Assembly (NCBI RefSeq): GCF_003337555.1
Contig: NZ_QPJK01000003.1
Location: 608,711 to 672,710 of the forward strand
Length of the DNA: 64,000 nt
Origin: Pseudorhodoferax soli
GTDB taxonomy: Bacteria > Pseudomonadota > Gammaproteobacteria > Burkholderiales > Burkholderiaceae_C
Direction: 5' to 3'
Part shown: positions 7,983 to 17,414 of the stretch, piece after piece
Layout of the letters: each line of letters opens with the position of its first letter
How positions within the stretch are numbered: the first letter of the stretch is position 1
Position numbers and translations under genes: made by a program
The notes under the pieces: generated by a model
What the model saw: the letters and a program-made list of their open reading frames with translations, nothing else
Told to the model about the DNA's origin: nothing
Databases searched by the model: none

Positions 7983-9158
7983 ATGTCTGATTTAAGTCTT
8001 CAACTTCAGCAGGCCGAAAGCCAACTCCCCGTTTCCAGCTATTTCGACGAAGCGCTGTTTCAGCGCGAGTTGGAGACGATCTTCCAGCGCGGGCCCCGCT
8101 ACGTGGGGCATGAACTCCTGGTGCCGCAGGTCGGCGATTACCACGTGCTGCCGCAGGAGCGCGAGGGCCGTGCGCTGGTGCGCACGCCGCATGGCGTGGA
8201 CCTCGTGTCCAACGTCTGCCGGCACCGTCAGGCCGTGATCCTCAAGGGCCGCGGCTCCCTGGCCCACACCCAGAGCGGCAGCGCGGGCGGCAACATCGTC
8301 TGCCCGCTGCACCGCTGGACCTACAGCGGCGGCCGCGGCGACAAGGCCGGCACGCTGCTGGGCGCGCCGCATTTCGCCGAGGACCCATGCCTCAACCTGG
8401 CGAACTACCCGCTGCAGAACTGGAACGGCCTGCTGTTCGAAGGTGCCGAGCCCGGCCGCGTGGAGCGCGAACTGGCCGGCCTGGGGCCGCGTGCGGACCT
8501 GAGCTTCGACGGCTACGTGTTCGACCGCGTCGAGCTGCACACGTGCGACTACAACTGGAAGACCTTCATCGAGGTCTACCTGGAGGACTACCACGTCGGC
8601 CCGTTCCATCCGGGGCTGGGCAATTTCGTCAGCTGCGACGACCTGCGCTGGGAGTTTGGCGAGCACCACTCGGTGCAGACCGTGGGAATTGCCGGCCGCC
8701 TGGGCAAGGCCGGCAGCCCGGCCTACCAGCGCTGGCAGAAGGCCTTGATGGACTACCGCGAGGGCCAGGCCCCGCGCTACGGCGCGATCTGGCTGACCTA
8801 CTACCCCACCGTGATGGTGGAGTGGTATCCGCACGTGCTGACGGTGTCCACGCTGTACCCGGTGTCGCCGCAGAAAACGCTCAACACGGTGGAGTTCTAC
8901 TACCCCGAGGAGATCGCGGCCTTCGAGCGCGAGTTCGTCGATGCCCAGCAGGCCGCCTACATGGAGACCTGCGTGGAGGACGACGAGATCGCGCTGCGCA
9001 TGGACGCCGGCCGCAAGGCGCTGATGGAACGCGGCGACGACGAGGCTGGCCCCTACCAGAGCCCGATGGAGGACGGCATGCAGCACTTCCACGAGTGGTA
9101 CCGGCGCCAGCTGCAGGGCGTGCCGCTGGCGCGGCCTTTCCAGACGCGGGAGCGCTGA
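7983..9158 (+). CDS. Rieske-type aromatic ring-hydroxylating oxygenase, alpha subunit
   Basis: A 391-residue oxygenase component. The N-terminal Rieske 2Fe-2S ligands are present as CRH and CPLH (VCRHRQAV ... VCPLHRWTY, about residues 80-110). The mononuclear iron site of the catalytic domain is visible as EDYHVGPFH (near residue 200), with a late acidic position in CVEDDEIA. Such enzymes insert oxygen using electrons from a reductase, but no ferredoxin or reductase gene lies nearby, so it depends on a partner elsewhere. The substrate cannot be told; the family includes aromatic dioxygenases and quaternary-amine monooxygenases. It is a single-gene unit with its own leader and terminator. Confidence 0.85.
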   Translation: MSDLSLQLQQAESQLPVSSYFDEALFQRELETIFQRGPRYVGHELLVPQVGDYHVLPQEREGRALVRTPHGVDLVSNVCRHRQAVILKGRGSLAHTQSGSAGGNIVCPLHRWTYSGGRGDKAGTLLGAPHFAEDPCLNLANYPLQNWNGLLFEGAEPGRVERELAGLGPRADLSFDGYVFDRVELHTCDYNWKTFIEVYLEDYHVGPFHPGLGNFVSCDDLRWEFGEHHSVQTVGIAGRLGKAGSPAYQRWQKALMDYREGQAPRYGAIWLTYYPTVMVEWYPHVLTVSTLYPVSPQKTLNTVEFYYPEEIAAFEREFVDAQQAAYMETCVEDDEIALRMDAGRKALMERGDDEAGPYQSPMEDGMQHFHEWYRRQLQGVPLARPFQTRER

Positions 9159-9180
9159 GGCTTTCCGCCTTCCGTCCGGC

Positions 9181-9204
9181 AGGGGGCCTTGGGCCCCCTT
9201 TTTT
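9181..9204 (+). terminator. rho-independent terminator after the Rieske gene
   Basis: A seven-base stem GGGGGCC/GGCCCCC (9182-9188 and 9192-9198) with a TTG loop is followed directly by a T-run (9199-9204). Confidence 0.9.
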
Positions 9205-9237
9205 CTTTTCAACCCACAACAACAAGCAAGAGCGGTC

Positions 9238-10161
9238 ATGCAAGGTCTCTGGATGGTGGCGTCGGCGTTCCTGTTCGCCGCCATGGGCGTGTGCGTCAAG
9301 TTCGCCTCGGCCTCCTTCAACAGCGCCGAACTGGTGTTCTGGCGCGGCATCGTCGGCGTGGTCTTCATCGGCGTGCTGGCCCGGCGCCAGGGCGTCTCGC
9401 TGGCCACGCGCTATCCGGGCATGCATGTCTGGCGCAGCGTCATCGGCACCTTCTCGCTGGGCTGCTGGTTCTATGCCATCGCCCACATCCCGCTGTCCGC
9501 GGCGATGACGCTCAACTACATGAGCAGCATCTGGATCGCCACCTTCCTGGTCGGCGGCGCGCTGCTGGCCTGGGTGCCGATCCCGGGCCGCGACGGCCGC
9601 GTGCCGCTGCCGCCGCTGCAGGGCGTGTTGGCACTGACCGTGCTGGTCGGCTTCGTGGGTGTGGTGATGATCCTCAAGCCCGACGTGAACCCCGGCCAGG
9701 GCTTTGCCAGCATGGTGGGGCTGATCTCCGGCCTCACCGCGGCCTTCGCCTACCTGCAGGTGATCGCCTTGTCCCGCATCGGCGAGCCGGAGACCCGGAC
9801 GGTGTTCTATTTCGCACTGGGCGCCGCCGTGATGGGCGGGCTCTGGATGCTGTTCACGGGCCTGTCGCCCTGGAACTGGCTGCATGCGCTGTGGCTGCTG
9901 CCGATCGGCGTGCTGGCCGCCCTGGGCCAGCTGTGCATGACGCGCGCCTATGCCCAGGCCAAGACCCAGGCCGGCACGCTGGTGGTGGCCAACCTGCAGT
10001 ACTCGGGCATCGTCTTCGCGTCCATCTTCAGCGTGCTGCTGTTCGACGATGTGATCGACATGACGGGCGTCGTGGGCATGGGCCTGGTCATTGCCAGCGG
10101 CGTGGTCGCCACGGTGCTGCGCCAGCGCGCCGTGCCCAAGGCGCCCGCAGAGGAGCATTGA
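9238..10161 (+). CDS. DMT-superfamily (EamA) transporter
   Basis: A 307-residue inner-membrane protein with about ten hydrophobic helices in two EamA repeats. The first begins at the N-terminus (FLFAAMGVCVKFAS) and the second after residue 155 (MVGLISGLTAAFAYLQ). The family exports small metabolites such as amino acids or nucleosides; the substrate cannot be inferred here. It follows a terminator and precedes the sulfurtransferase on the same strand by about 50 bases. The ATG at 9238 is the first plausible start, though its ribosome site (AGAGCGG) is weak. Confidence 0.87.
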   Translation: MQGLWMVASAFLFAAMGVCVKFASASFNSAELVFWRGIVGVVFIGVLARRQGVSLATRYPGMHVWRSVIGTFSLGCWFYAIAHIPLSAAMTLNYMSSIWIATFLVGGALLAWVPIPGRDGRVPLPPLQGVLALTVLVGFVGVVMILKPDVNPGQGFASMVGLISGLTAAFAYLQVIALSRIGEPETRTVFYFALGAAVMGGLWMLFTGLSPWNWLHALWLLPIGVLAALGQLCMTRAYAQAKTQAGTLVVANLQYSGIVFASIFSVLLFDDVIDMTGVVGMGLVIASGVVATVLRQRAVPKAPAEEH

Positions 10162-10209
10162 GGGGCCCGGCACGCCACAATGGGGCGTTCACCACGAAGC
10201 CGAGTGCCC

Positions 10210-11109
10210 ATGTACACCACCTTGATCACGCCGGAGCAGCTGCGCACCCTGCGCGCCAGCGGCCAGCCGCAAATGCTGTTCGACTGCAGCTTCGAACTCA
10301 TGAAGCCGCAGGCCGGCGACGCCCAGTACCTCGAAGCCCACATCCCCGGTGCCGTGCGCGCCGATCTCGACCGGCACCTGAGCGCCATGCACGGCGCCCC
10401 GGGCAGGCACGGCGTCGTCACCGCGCAAGCGGCCGACGCGCCGGCATCGGGCGGCCGCCATCCCCTGCCCAACCGCGAGAAGTTCGCGATCTGGCTGTCC
10501 AGCATCGGCTTCGCCAACGACATGCAGGCCGTGGTCTACGACCGCCAGGGCGCCAACTACTGCGGCCGGCTGTGGTGGATGCTCAAGTGGGCCGGCCACG
10601 AGGCCGTGGCCGTGCTCGACGGCGGCCTGCAGGCCTGGCAGGCGAGCGGCGGCGAGGTGGCGGCCGGCGAGGAACCCGGCCATTTCCGCAGCAACTTCGA
10701 ACTGCGCGCGCCGCTGGCACACCTCGTCGATGCCGACGCAGTGCTCGCGCGGCTGGACAGCCCCGCGCAAACCGTTCTCGATGCGCGCGCAGGCCCCCGC
10801 TTTCGTGGCGAGACCGAGCCGCTCGACCCGGTGGCGGGCCATATCCCGGGCGCGCTGAACCGCCCTTTCGCACAGAACCTGGGCGCGGACGGGCGCTTCA
10901 AGCCCGCGGAACAACTGCGCGCCGAGTTCGACGCCCTGCTGGCCGGCCGCGATCCCGCCAGTGTGGTGCACCAGTGCGGCAGCGGCGTCAGCGCCGTGCC
11001 AAACCTGCTGGCCATGCAGGTGGCGGGCTACCCCGCCACCGCTCTCTACGCCGGCAGCTGGAGCGATTGGTGCAGCGACCGGAGCCGGCCGATCGCCACG
11101 GGCAGCTGA
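10210..11109 (+). CDS. sseA: 3-mercaptopyruvate sulfurtransferase (two-domain rhodanese)
   Basis: A 299-residue protein with two rhodanese domains. The catalytic Cys256 sits in CGSGVSA, the loop typical of 3-mercaptopyruvate sulfurtransferases; thiosulfate-specific rhodaneses have a CRxGx loop. It should move sulfur from mercaptopyruvate to a thiol or cyanide in the cytoplasm. The end YAGSWSDWC is the usual family C-terminus. I prefer the ATG at 10210 (MYTTLITPEQ) to the one at 10180, which lies in a CACAAT sequence resembling a -10 box. Confidence 0.88.
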   Translation: MYTTLITPEQLRTLRASGQPQMLFDCSFELMKPQAGDAQYLEAHIPGAVRADLDRHLSAMHGAPGRHGVVTAQAADAPASGGRHPLPNREKFAIWLSSIGFANDMQAVVYDRQGANYCGRLWWMLKWAGHEAVAVLDGGLQAWQASGGEVAAGEEPGHFRSNFELRAPLAHLVDADAVLARLDSPAQTVLDARAGPRFRGETEPLDPVAGHIPGALNRPFAQNLGADGRFKPAEQLRAEFDALLAGRDPASVVHQCGSGVSAVPNLLAMQVAGYPATALYAGSWSDWCSDRSRPIATGS

Positions 11110-11128
11110 GCGCTGCGGTCAGGCCTCC

Positions 11129-12079
11129 TCAGGCCTTGCGCGCGCGTTCGGCATCGCGCAGGCGCTTGATCTCGTCGTGGTTGCGCTGGGCACCGGCCAT
11201 CTGCTGCTGCACCAGCGTGCGCACATCGGCGGGCAGCGGTTGCTCCAGTGCCTTGCGGTAGCGGGCCAGCGCCGCGTCCTCGCCGCGCTCGCATTCCTCC
11301 AGCATGTCCAGGTCGCTCAACGCACCCACGCTGCCACGTGCGCTGACCCAGCCCCGGTGCAGTGCGCCCGTGGCGCTGCCCCGGTCGTTGGCCTCCCCAC
11401 CCAGCTGGCCGATCGCAGCGACGAGTTCCTCGGCGCCGCGGGCGCAGGTCTGCGCGCGGTCCCGCAGCAACGTGGCCAGGCTGGCGGTGCGCGTGTGCTC
11501 GGCCGCCTCCTTGAAGCCCTTCTCGCCGTCGCGGCAGGTCTTGAGCAGATCGTCCAGCGCTTCCAGCACATCGTCGCGGTCGTCGTCTGCCAAGACGGAG
11601 CTCGGCGCCTGCACGCGGTCCCAGGCGGCGCGCGTGGCAGGCCGGGCCTGCTGCCAGTCCAGCGACGATCCGCCGCGCTTGCTTTCCCAGTCGCGCGCCA
11701 GTGCCGGCTCGGCCTCCTCGAACGGTCCCGGATAGGTCATGGTCGCGCCCCAGCCGTAGGCATAGGCCGGGCCGTAATCGTCGAAGCTGCGGCCGGCTTC
11801 GTAGTAGGGCTCGCGCGTGTAGCTCTCGCGCCAGTAGGCTTCCTCGACCGTGGGGTTGATGCGCTCGGCCGTGGCCTTGCCCGCCAGGCCGCCGACGAGT
11901 GCGCCGGCCACCAGGCCGACGGCAGCGCCGATCGGGCCGCCGACGGCGCCGATGGCCGCGCCGGCCACGCCACCGCCGGTGGCGCCGACGCCCGTGCCGA
12001 CGGGGTGCGCCCCGGGCGCTTCGGTGATGGGGTCCAGGTTGCGTTGGTCGCGCGGATCGTGTTTGTCGGCTGCTGCCAT
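11129..12079 (-). CDS. glycine-zipper and PA2169-type four-helix-bundle protein
   Basis: A 316-residue protein in two parts. Residues 25-75 form a Gly/Ala-rich zipper (GGGVAGAAIGAVGGPIGAAV) that could insert in or span a membrane. The C-terminal 140 residues are helical and resemble the DUF2383/PA2169 ferritin-like bundle (DDVLEALDDLLKTCRDG and following). Between them is a Tyr-rich segment followed by an SKRGGSSLDW stretch. No enzymatic function is known to me. AAGGAG precedes the ATG with good spacing. It stands alone and converges with sseA. Confidence 0.75.
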   Translation of the reverse strand: MAAADKHDPRDQRNLDPITEAPGAHPVGTGVGATGGGVAGAAIGAVGGPIGAAVGLVAGALVGGLAGKATAERINPTVEEAYWRESYTREPYYEAGRSFDDYGPAYAYGWGATMTYPGPFEEAEPALARDWESKRGGSSLDWQQARPATRAAWDRVQAPSSVLADDDRDDVLEALDDLLKTCRDGEKGFKEAAEHTRTASLATLLRDRAQTCARGAEELVAAIGQLGGEANDRGSATGALHRGWVSARGSVGALSDLDMLEECERGEDAALARYRKALEQPLPADVRTLVQQQMAGAQRNHDEIKRLRDAERARKA

Positions 12080-12210
12080 GGTGGTGCTCCTTCGTTCAGG
12101 TTGAACAGGTCCCGTGCTGGGACATGTCCCTCATCGTCGGAGCACCGCAGCAGACGCAGCGTCGTCCAGGCCCGGCGCCGCCCGTAGGCGCAGACCGCAG
12201 ACGCCCAGGA

Positions 12211-13110
12211 TCAGGCGACGCCCTTGGCCTGGAACCAGGCCAGGGCACGCTTCCAGCCGTCCTCTGCCGGGCCCTGGCGGAAGCTGGGACGGTAGTCCGC
12301 ATGGAAGGCGTGCGGCGCATCGGGATAGACCACGAACTCCGAAGCCTTGGCAGCGGCACTGCCCTGCGCCAGGGCAGCCTTCATCTTCTCCACCGTGTCC
12401 AGCGGGATGCCGGTGTCGGCCGCGCCATACAGGCCCAGCACCGGCCCGTGCAACTGGCCCGCCACGTCGACCGGGTGGCGCGGCGTGGTTTCGCTGGCAT
12501 TGCCGACCAGCCGGCCGTACCAGGCGACACCCGCCTTCACGTTGGGGCTGTGCGCGCTGTACAGCCACGTGATGCGGCCGCCCCAGCAAAACCCGGTGAT
12601 GCCGACCTTGGAGACGTCGCCCCCGTTGGCACCGGCCCACTTCACGGCACCGTCCAGGTCGGCCATGACCTGCGCGTCCGGCACCTTGGACACCAGCTCG
12701 GCCTGCAGTTTGGCGATCTCGCCATACTGGCTCGAATCGCCCTGGCGCGCGTACAGCTCGGGGGCGATGGCCAGGTAGCCGGCCTTGGCGAAGCGGCGCG
12801 CGGTGTCGGCGATGTACTCGTGCACTCCGAAGATCTCCTGGATCACGAGCACCACGGGCAGGCCGGTCTTGCCGGCCGGCGCGGCGCGGTAGGCCGGCAC
12901 CTTGAAGCCATTGACCTCGAAGCCGATCTCGCCGACAGTGAGCCCTTCGGACGAGGTCTTGATCGCCGTCTGGGCCATGATGGGCAGTGCCGAGGCCGCG
13001 TACCCCACGCCCAGCGCCGCCTTCAAGGCGGTGCGGCGCGAGGCGCCCTGCTCGGTGGTGCTGCCCGGCAGCAAGGAATCGAAATCGGACTGGATATCTT
13101 CACGCAGCAT
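12211..13110 (-). CDS. Tat-exported dienelactone hydrolase-family protein
   Basis: A 299-residue alpha/beta hydrolase. A twin-arginine motif at residues 25-26 (ASRRTALKAALG) followed by a hydrophobic stretch indicates export by Tat, unusual for the mostly cytoplasmic dienelactone hydrolases. The nucleophile Cys is in GFCWGG; the expected acid and base are in DTGIPLDT and PHAFHADY. Characterised family members open lactones such as dienelactone (carboxymethylenebutenolidase); the substrate here is unknown. AGGAG precedes the ATG. It lies upstream of, and on the same strand as, the zipper/four-helix gene, but a 130-base gap argues against tight coupling. Confidence 0.85.
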   Translation of the reverse strand: MLREDIQSDFDSLLPGSTTEQGASRRTALKAALGVGYAASALPIMAQTAIKTSSEGLTVGEIGFEVNGFKVPAYRAAPAGKTGLPVVLVIQEIFGVHEYIADTARRFAKAGYLAIAPELYARQGDSSQYGEIAKLQAELVSKVPDAQVMADLDGAVKWAGANGGDVSKVGITGFCWGGRITWLYSAHSPNVKAGVAWYGRLVGNASETTPRHPVDVAGQLHGPVLGLYGAADTGIPLDTVEKMKAALAQGSAAAKASEFVVYPDAPHAFHADYRPSFRQGPAEDGWKRALAWFQAKGVA

Positions 13111-13231
13111 GCTGGCTCCTGGGTGGACGGGAGGTTGACTGAGCCGCGCCGGTGCCGACAGTTCCGTACCGGGCGGACGCGCGCGACGATACCCCAGGCG
13201 CGCGCCGCATGCCCCCGCCAGCGCACCGGGT

Positions 13232-16036
13232 TCAGTGCGCCTGGTCCCAGTTCGCGCCCAAGCCCACCTCGGCCAGCAGTGGCACCTTGAGGCTCGCCAC
13301 GCCGGCCATGAGCCGCGGCACCTCGGTGCGCACCCAGTCGGCCTCTTCCTCCGGCAGCTCGAACACCAGTTCGTCGTGCACCTGCATCACGATGCGCGTG
13401 GACTTGCCCAGGCGGTCGAGCTCGGCCTGCACCGCGATCATGGCCAGCTTGATGAGGTCGGCCGCCGTGCCCTGCATGGGCGCGTTGATGGCCTGGCGCT
13501 CGGCCGCGGCGCGGCGCGGGCCACTGCCGCCCTGGATCTCGGGCAGCACGATGCGCCGGCCGAACAGGGTTTCGACATGGCCCTGGGCGGCGGCCTGGGC
13601 CCGCGTCTCGTCCATGTAGCGCTTGACACCGGCGAAGCGGTCGAAATAGCGGTCGATGTAGTTCTTCGCGGCCTTCTGGTCGATGCCCAGGTTGCTGGCC
13701 AGGCCGAACGCGCCCATGCCGTAGATCAGCCCGAAGTTGATGACCTTGGCGTAGCGGCGCTGCTCGCTGCTGACGGCGTCCAGGGCCACGCCGAAGACCT
13801 CGGCCGCCGTGGCGCGGTGCACGTCGCGCCCCTCGGCGAAGGCGGCCAGCAGGCCGGGGTCCTCGCTGATGTGGGCCATGATGCGCAGCTCGATCTGCGA
13901 GTAGTCGGCGCTGGCGATCTGGTGGCCCGGCGGCGCGATGAAGGCCTCGCGCACGCGTCGGCCCTCCGCCGTGCGGATCGGTATGTTCTGCAGGTTGGGC
14001 TCGTTGCTGGACAAACGGCCCGTCACGGCCACGGCCTGCGCGTAGTTGGTGTGCACGCGGCCCGTGATCGGATTGACCATGAGGGGCAGCTTGTCGGTGT
14101 AGGTGCTCTTGAGCTTGGACAGGCCGCGGTGCTCCAGCAGGCGCGCCGGCAGCGGGTAGTCGGCTGCCAGTTTTTCCAGCACCTCCTCGTCGGTCGAGGG
14201 GGCGCCGGTGGCCGTCTTCTTCTGCACCGGGATGCCCAGCTTGGTGAACAGGATCTCGCCGATCTGCTTGGGGCTGCCCATGTTGAAGGGCTGGCCGGCC
14301 AGGCTGTAGGCCTCCTGTTCCAGCGCGATCATGCGCTCGGCCAGGGCCTGGCTCTGCTTCTGCAGCACGGCCGCATCGACCAGCACGCCATGGCGCTCGA
14401 TGCGCTGCAGCACGGTGCTGGTGGGCATCTCGATCTGCTCGTAGACGTAGCGCCGGCTCGGCGCGGCGGCCGGCTCGGCCGCCAGCTCGGGCCACAGCAC
14501 GCGGTGCACGTCCAGCACCATCTCGCTGTCTTCGCCCGAATAGGTGCTCGCGGTCTGCACGTCGACCTGGGCGAACGGGATCTGCTTGGCGCCCTTGCCG
14601 CAGATGTCCTCGTAGGACAGGCCCTTGCGGCCCAGGTGGCGGTCGGCGAGGCTTTCCAGGCTGTGCGGCTTGTGCGCCTCGATCACGTAGCTCTGCAGCA
14701 GCGTGTCGTGGCGCCAGCCGCGCACCGTGATGCCGTGGTTGGCGAACACATGGCTGTCGTACTTGATGTTCTGGCCCATCTTGCCGGCGGCCTCGTCCTC
14801 CAGCCAGGGCCTGAGCCTGGCCAGCACCTCGTCCAGCGGCAGCTGGTCGGGCACGTCGGCGTAGTTGTGCGCAAGCGGGATGTAGGCGGCCTCGCGCGCC
14901 TGCAGCGCGAACGAGATGCCGACGATGCGCGCGCGCATCGGGTCCAGCGAATCGGTCTCGGTGTCCAGCGCGGAGAGCGGCGCGGCGCGCAGGCGCGCGA
15001 TCCAGCCGTCCAGTTGCTCCCAGGTGGCGATGGTCTGGTAGTTGCCGGTGGGCGCGGCCGCTTCGCAGGCCGTGGCCGCGGGCTCGTCTGCCGCGCCGGG
15101 GCCTTCGGCGAACAGGTCGTCCGTCGTGGCGGGTGCGGGCTTGGTGGCGGCCATGCGCGCCTCCAGATCGCGGGCCATGGTCTTGAAGCCGTAGCGCTGG
15201 TAGAAGTCCAGCAGCTGCACGGGGTCGGGCTCGGCGAACTTGAGCCCCTCGAACGCGCCCTCGGCTGGCCAGCCGGCCACATGCTCGGCCAGGTCGCAGT
15301 CGGTGCGGATGGTCACGAGCTTTCGGCCCATGGGCAGCCAGTCGAGCGCCTTGCGCAGGTTGTCGCCGGCCACGCCCTTGATGGCGCCGGCAGCGGCGAT
15401 GACGCCGTCGAGCGAACCGTGCTCGCTGAGCCACTTGACGGCCGTCTTGGGGCCGACCTTGTCCACGCCGGGCACGTTGTCGACCGTGTCGCCGATCAGG
15501 GACAGGTAGTCCACGATGCGCTCGGGCGGCACGCCGAACTTGGCCTGCACCCCGGCCGGGTCCAGTGTCTCGTTGCTCATGGTGTTGATGAGCGTGACAT
15601 GCGCGTCGACCAGCTGGGCCATGTCCTTGTCGCCGGTCGAGACCACGACCTGGCCGCCGCGCGCCGCCATCGCACGTGCGAGCGTGCCGATGACGTCGTC
15701 GGCCTCGATGCCGGCGATCGACAGCACCGGCCAGCCCAGCAGGCGCACCACCTCGTGGATCGGCCCGATCTGCTGCACCAGCGGCTCGGGCATGGCGGCA
15801 CGGTTGGCCTTGTACTCGGGGTACCAGTCGTCGCGGAAGGTCTTGCCCGGCGCATCGAACACACAGACCGCGTGGGCCGACGGAAACTGCGCCCGCAACT
15901 TGGTCAGCATGGCCACCATGCCGTGGAGCGCGCCGGTCGGGAACTGGTCGGGGCCGCGCAGGTCCGGCAGCGCGTGGTAGGCCCGGTACAGATAGCTGGA
16001 TCCGTCGACCAGCAGCAGGGTATTCGTGTCGCTCAT
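13232..16036 (-). CDS. polA: DNA polymerase I
   Basis: A 934-residue polymerase for repair synthesis and Okazaki-fragment maturation. Order: 5' nuclease domain (starts LLVDGSSYLYRAYHALPDL), 3'-5' proofreading domain with intact exo I motif LDTETDSL (mid-protein), then the polymerase domain with motif A DYSQIELRIMAH, motif B KVINFGLIYGMG and motif C QVHDELVFE. All three activities should be present. The start at 16036 (MSDTNTLLL) gives the usual length; the same frame stays open upstream, but the extra sequence is not PolA-like. It is divergent from the DUF2782 gene. Confidence 0.97.
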   Translation of the reverse strand: MSDTNTLLLVDGSSYLYRAYHALPDLRGPDQFPTGALHGMVAMLTKLRAQFPSAHAVCVFDAPGKTFRDDWYPEYKANRAAMPEPLVQQIGPIHEVVRLLGWPVLSIAGIEADDVIGTLARAMAARGGQVVVSTGDKDMAQLVDAHVTLINTMSNETLDPAGVQAKFGVPPERIVDYLSLIGDTVDNVPGVDKVGPKTAVKWLSEHGSLDGVIAAAGAIKGVAGDNLRKALDWLPMGRKLVTIRTDCDLAEHVAGWPAEGAFEGLKFAEPDPVQLLDFYQRYGFKTMARDLEARMAATKPAPATTDDLFAEGPGAADEPAATACEAAAPTGNYQTIATWEQLDGWIARLRAAPLSALDTETDSLDPMRARIVGISFALQAREAAYIPLAHNYADVPDQLPLDEVLARLRPWLEDEAAGKMGQNIKYDSHVFANHGITVRGWRHDTLLQSYVIEAHKPHSLESLADRHLGRKGLSYEDICGKGAKQIPFAQVDVQTASTYSGEDSEMVLDVHRVLWPELAAEPAAAPSRRYVYEQIEMPTSTVLQRIERHGVLVDAAVLQKQSQALAERMIALEQEAYSLAGQPFNMGSPKQIGEILFTKLGIPVQKKTATGAPSTDEEVLEKLAADYPLPARLLEHRGLSKLKSTYTDKLPLMVNPITGRVHTNYAQAVAVTGRLSSNEPNLQNIPIRTAEGRRVREAFIAPPGHQIASADYSQIELRIMAHISEDPGLLAAFAEGRDVHRATAAEVFGVALDAVSSEQRRYAKVINFGLIYGMGAFGLASNLGIDQKAAKNYIDRYFDRFAGVKRYMDETRAQAAAQGHVETLFGRRIVLPEIQGGSGPRRAAAERQAINAPMQGTAADLIKLAMIAVQAELDRLGKSTRIVMQVHDELVFELPEEEADWVRTEVPRLMAGVASLKVPLLAEVGLGANWDQAH

Positions 16037-16077
16037 CGGGGCATTGTGCCTTCGGCGCCCGGGGCGCCGAGGCCACC

Positions 16078-16083
16078 TACAAT
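16078..16083 (+). promoter_or_regulatory. -10-like TACAAT before the DUF2782 gene
   Basis: TACAAT ends seven bases before the ATG at 16091, so transcription would start at about that codon. This favours 16091 over the overlapping ATG at 16082 and suggests a leaderless mRNA. No clear -35 match is seen. Confidence 0.4.
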
Positions 16084-16090
16084 GCCATTC

Positions 16091-16438
16091 ATGCGCGCAT
16101 TCGCCCTCCTCTGTTTCAGCCTGGCGGCCACGGCTTCGGCCCTGGCCCAGGCGCCGACCGGCACGGCCGCGGCCCAGCCCGCGCTGGCGGCCGACAACCC
16201 GGGCCAGCCCGGCACCGACAAGCGGATCGAGCACATCCGCATCGAGGACAAGGGCGCGCGCATCGACGAACTGCGCTACGGCGGCGAACCCCAAAGCATC
16301 ACCGTGCAGCCGCTCAACAGCGCCATGCCGGCCTACGAAATCGTGCCGCACAACGGCGCACGGGTGCGGCCCGGCAACGAACGCGACAACGCCCAGGGCA
16401 ATGCCGGGCAGCGCGTCTGGAAAGTGCTCGGCTTCTGA
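16091..16438 (+). CDS. DUF2782 family exported protein
   Basis: A 115-residue small protein with a classical signal peptide (MRAFALLCFSLAATASALA) and a charged periplasmic part with RIEHIRIEDKGARIDELRYG and a C-terminal VWKVLGF, typical of DUF2782. Its role is unknown. The gene sits immediately before homoserine kinase, an arrangement I recall in related betaproteobacteria, so co-expression is likely though a functional link to threonine synthesis is unproven. An alternative ATG at 16082 would add three residues. Confidence 0.8.
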   Translation: MRAFALLCFSLAATASALAQAPTGTAAAQPALAADNPGQPGTDKRIEHIRIEDKGARIDELRYGGEPQSITVQPLNSAMPAYEIVPHNGARVRPGNERDNAQGNAGQRVWKVLGF

Positions 16439-16442
16439 CACC

Positions 16443-17414
16443 GTGGCAGTTTTCACCGAGGTCACAGAACACGATGCCCAGGCCCTGCTGAACACCCTGG
16501 GATTGGGCGCGCTGCGCAGTTTGCGCGGCATCCAGGGCGGCATCGAGAACACCAACTACTTCGTCGACAGCGAACGCGGCCAGCACGTGCTGACGCTGTT
16601 CGAGCGCCTGTCGTTCGCGCAGTTGCCTTTCTACCTGCACCTGATGCAGCACCTGGCACACCGCGGCATCCCGGTGCCCGATCCGGCGGCCGACGCGCAA
16701 GGCACCATCCTGCACCGCGTGAACGGCAAGCCGGCGGCGCTCGTCAACCGGCTGCGCGGCGCGAGCGAACTGGCCCCCGGCCCCGCACACTGCGCCGCCG
16801 TGGGCGCCATGCTGGCGCGCATGCACCTGGCCGGCCGCGGCTACGACCGGCACCAGCCCAACCTGCGCGGCCTGCCCTGGTGGAACGAGACCGCGCCCGT
16901 GGTCCTGCCTCACCTGGAGCCGGAACAGGCCGCGCTGCTGCAGAGCGAGCTGGCCTACCAGAACCATGTGGCCGCCTCGGCCGCCTACGCGGCGCTGCCA
17001 CGTGGCCCGGTGCATGCCGACCTGTTCCGCGACAACGTGATGTTCGAACAGTCGCCAGGCCAGGCCCCGGTCCTGACCGGCTTCTTCGACTTCTACTTCG
17101 CGGGGGTGGACACCTGGCTGTTCGACATCGCCGTGTGCCTGAACGACTGGTGCATCCGCCTGGCCGACGGCCAGGCCGACGACGAGCGCACGGCGGCCTT
17201 CCTGCAAGCCTATGGCGCCGAGCGTGCCTTGACCGGACCAGAGCGCGAACTGCTGCCCGCCATGCTGCGCGCCGGCGCGCTGCGCTTCTGGATCTCGCGG
17301 CTGTGGGACTTCCACCTGCCGCGCGAAGCCGCGCTGCTGACCCCGCACGACCCTGGCCACTTCGAGCGCGTGCTGCGCGCCCGCGCGACGCGCCTTGCGC
17401 CCGCCTTCGCATGA
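16443..17414 (+). CDS. thrB: homoserine kinase (APH-fold type)
   Basis: A 323-residue kinase of the aminoglycoside-phosphotransferase fold that phosphorylates homoserine in threonine synthesis. The N-terminus has the ThrB signature GIENTNYFVDSERGQHVLTL; the catalytic loop is HADLFRDNVMF (near residue 190), with the metal-binding Asp in FFDFYFAGVD. The start is taken as GTG at 16443 (MAVFTEVTEHD), four bases after the DUF2782 stop; no ATG fits the family start. The stop overlaps the next gene's ATG (ATGA). Other pathway genes are not in the window. Confidence 0.93.
   Translation: MAVFTEVTEHDAQALLNTLGLGALRSLRGIQGGIENTNYFVDSERGQHVLTLFERLSFAQLPFYLHLMQHLAHRGIPVPDPAADAQGTILHRVNGKPAALVNRLRGASELAPGPAHCAAVGAMLARMHLAGRGYDRHQPNLRGLPWWNETAPVVLPHLEPEQAALLQSELAYQNHVAASAAYAALPRGPVHADLFRDNVMFEQSPGQAPVLTGFFDFYFAGVDTWLFDIAVCLNDWCIRLADGQADDERTAAFLQAYGAERALTGPERELLPAMLRAGALRFWISRLWDFHLPREAALLTPHDPGHFERVLRARATRLAPAFA

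Noticed and set aside
13235..16438. Long plus-strand frame opposite polA, merging into the DUF2782 gene
   Set aside because: The part opposite polA has no recognisable protein features; only the last 115 codons, after the ATG at 16091, are a real gene.
16037..16555. Longer polA start at 16555, upstream of the chosen ATG
   Set aside because: It would overlap the DUF2782 and thrB genes on the other strand and adds about 170 residues not found in DNA polymerase I.
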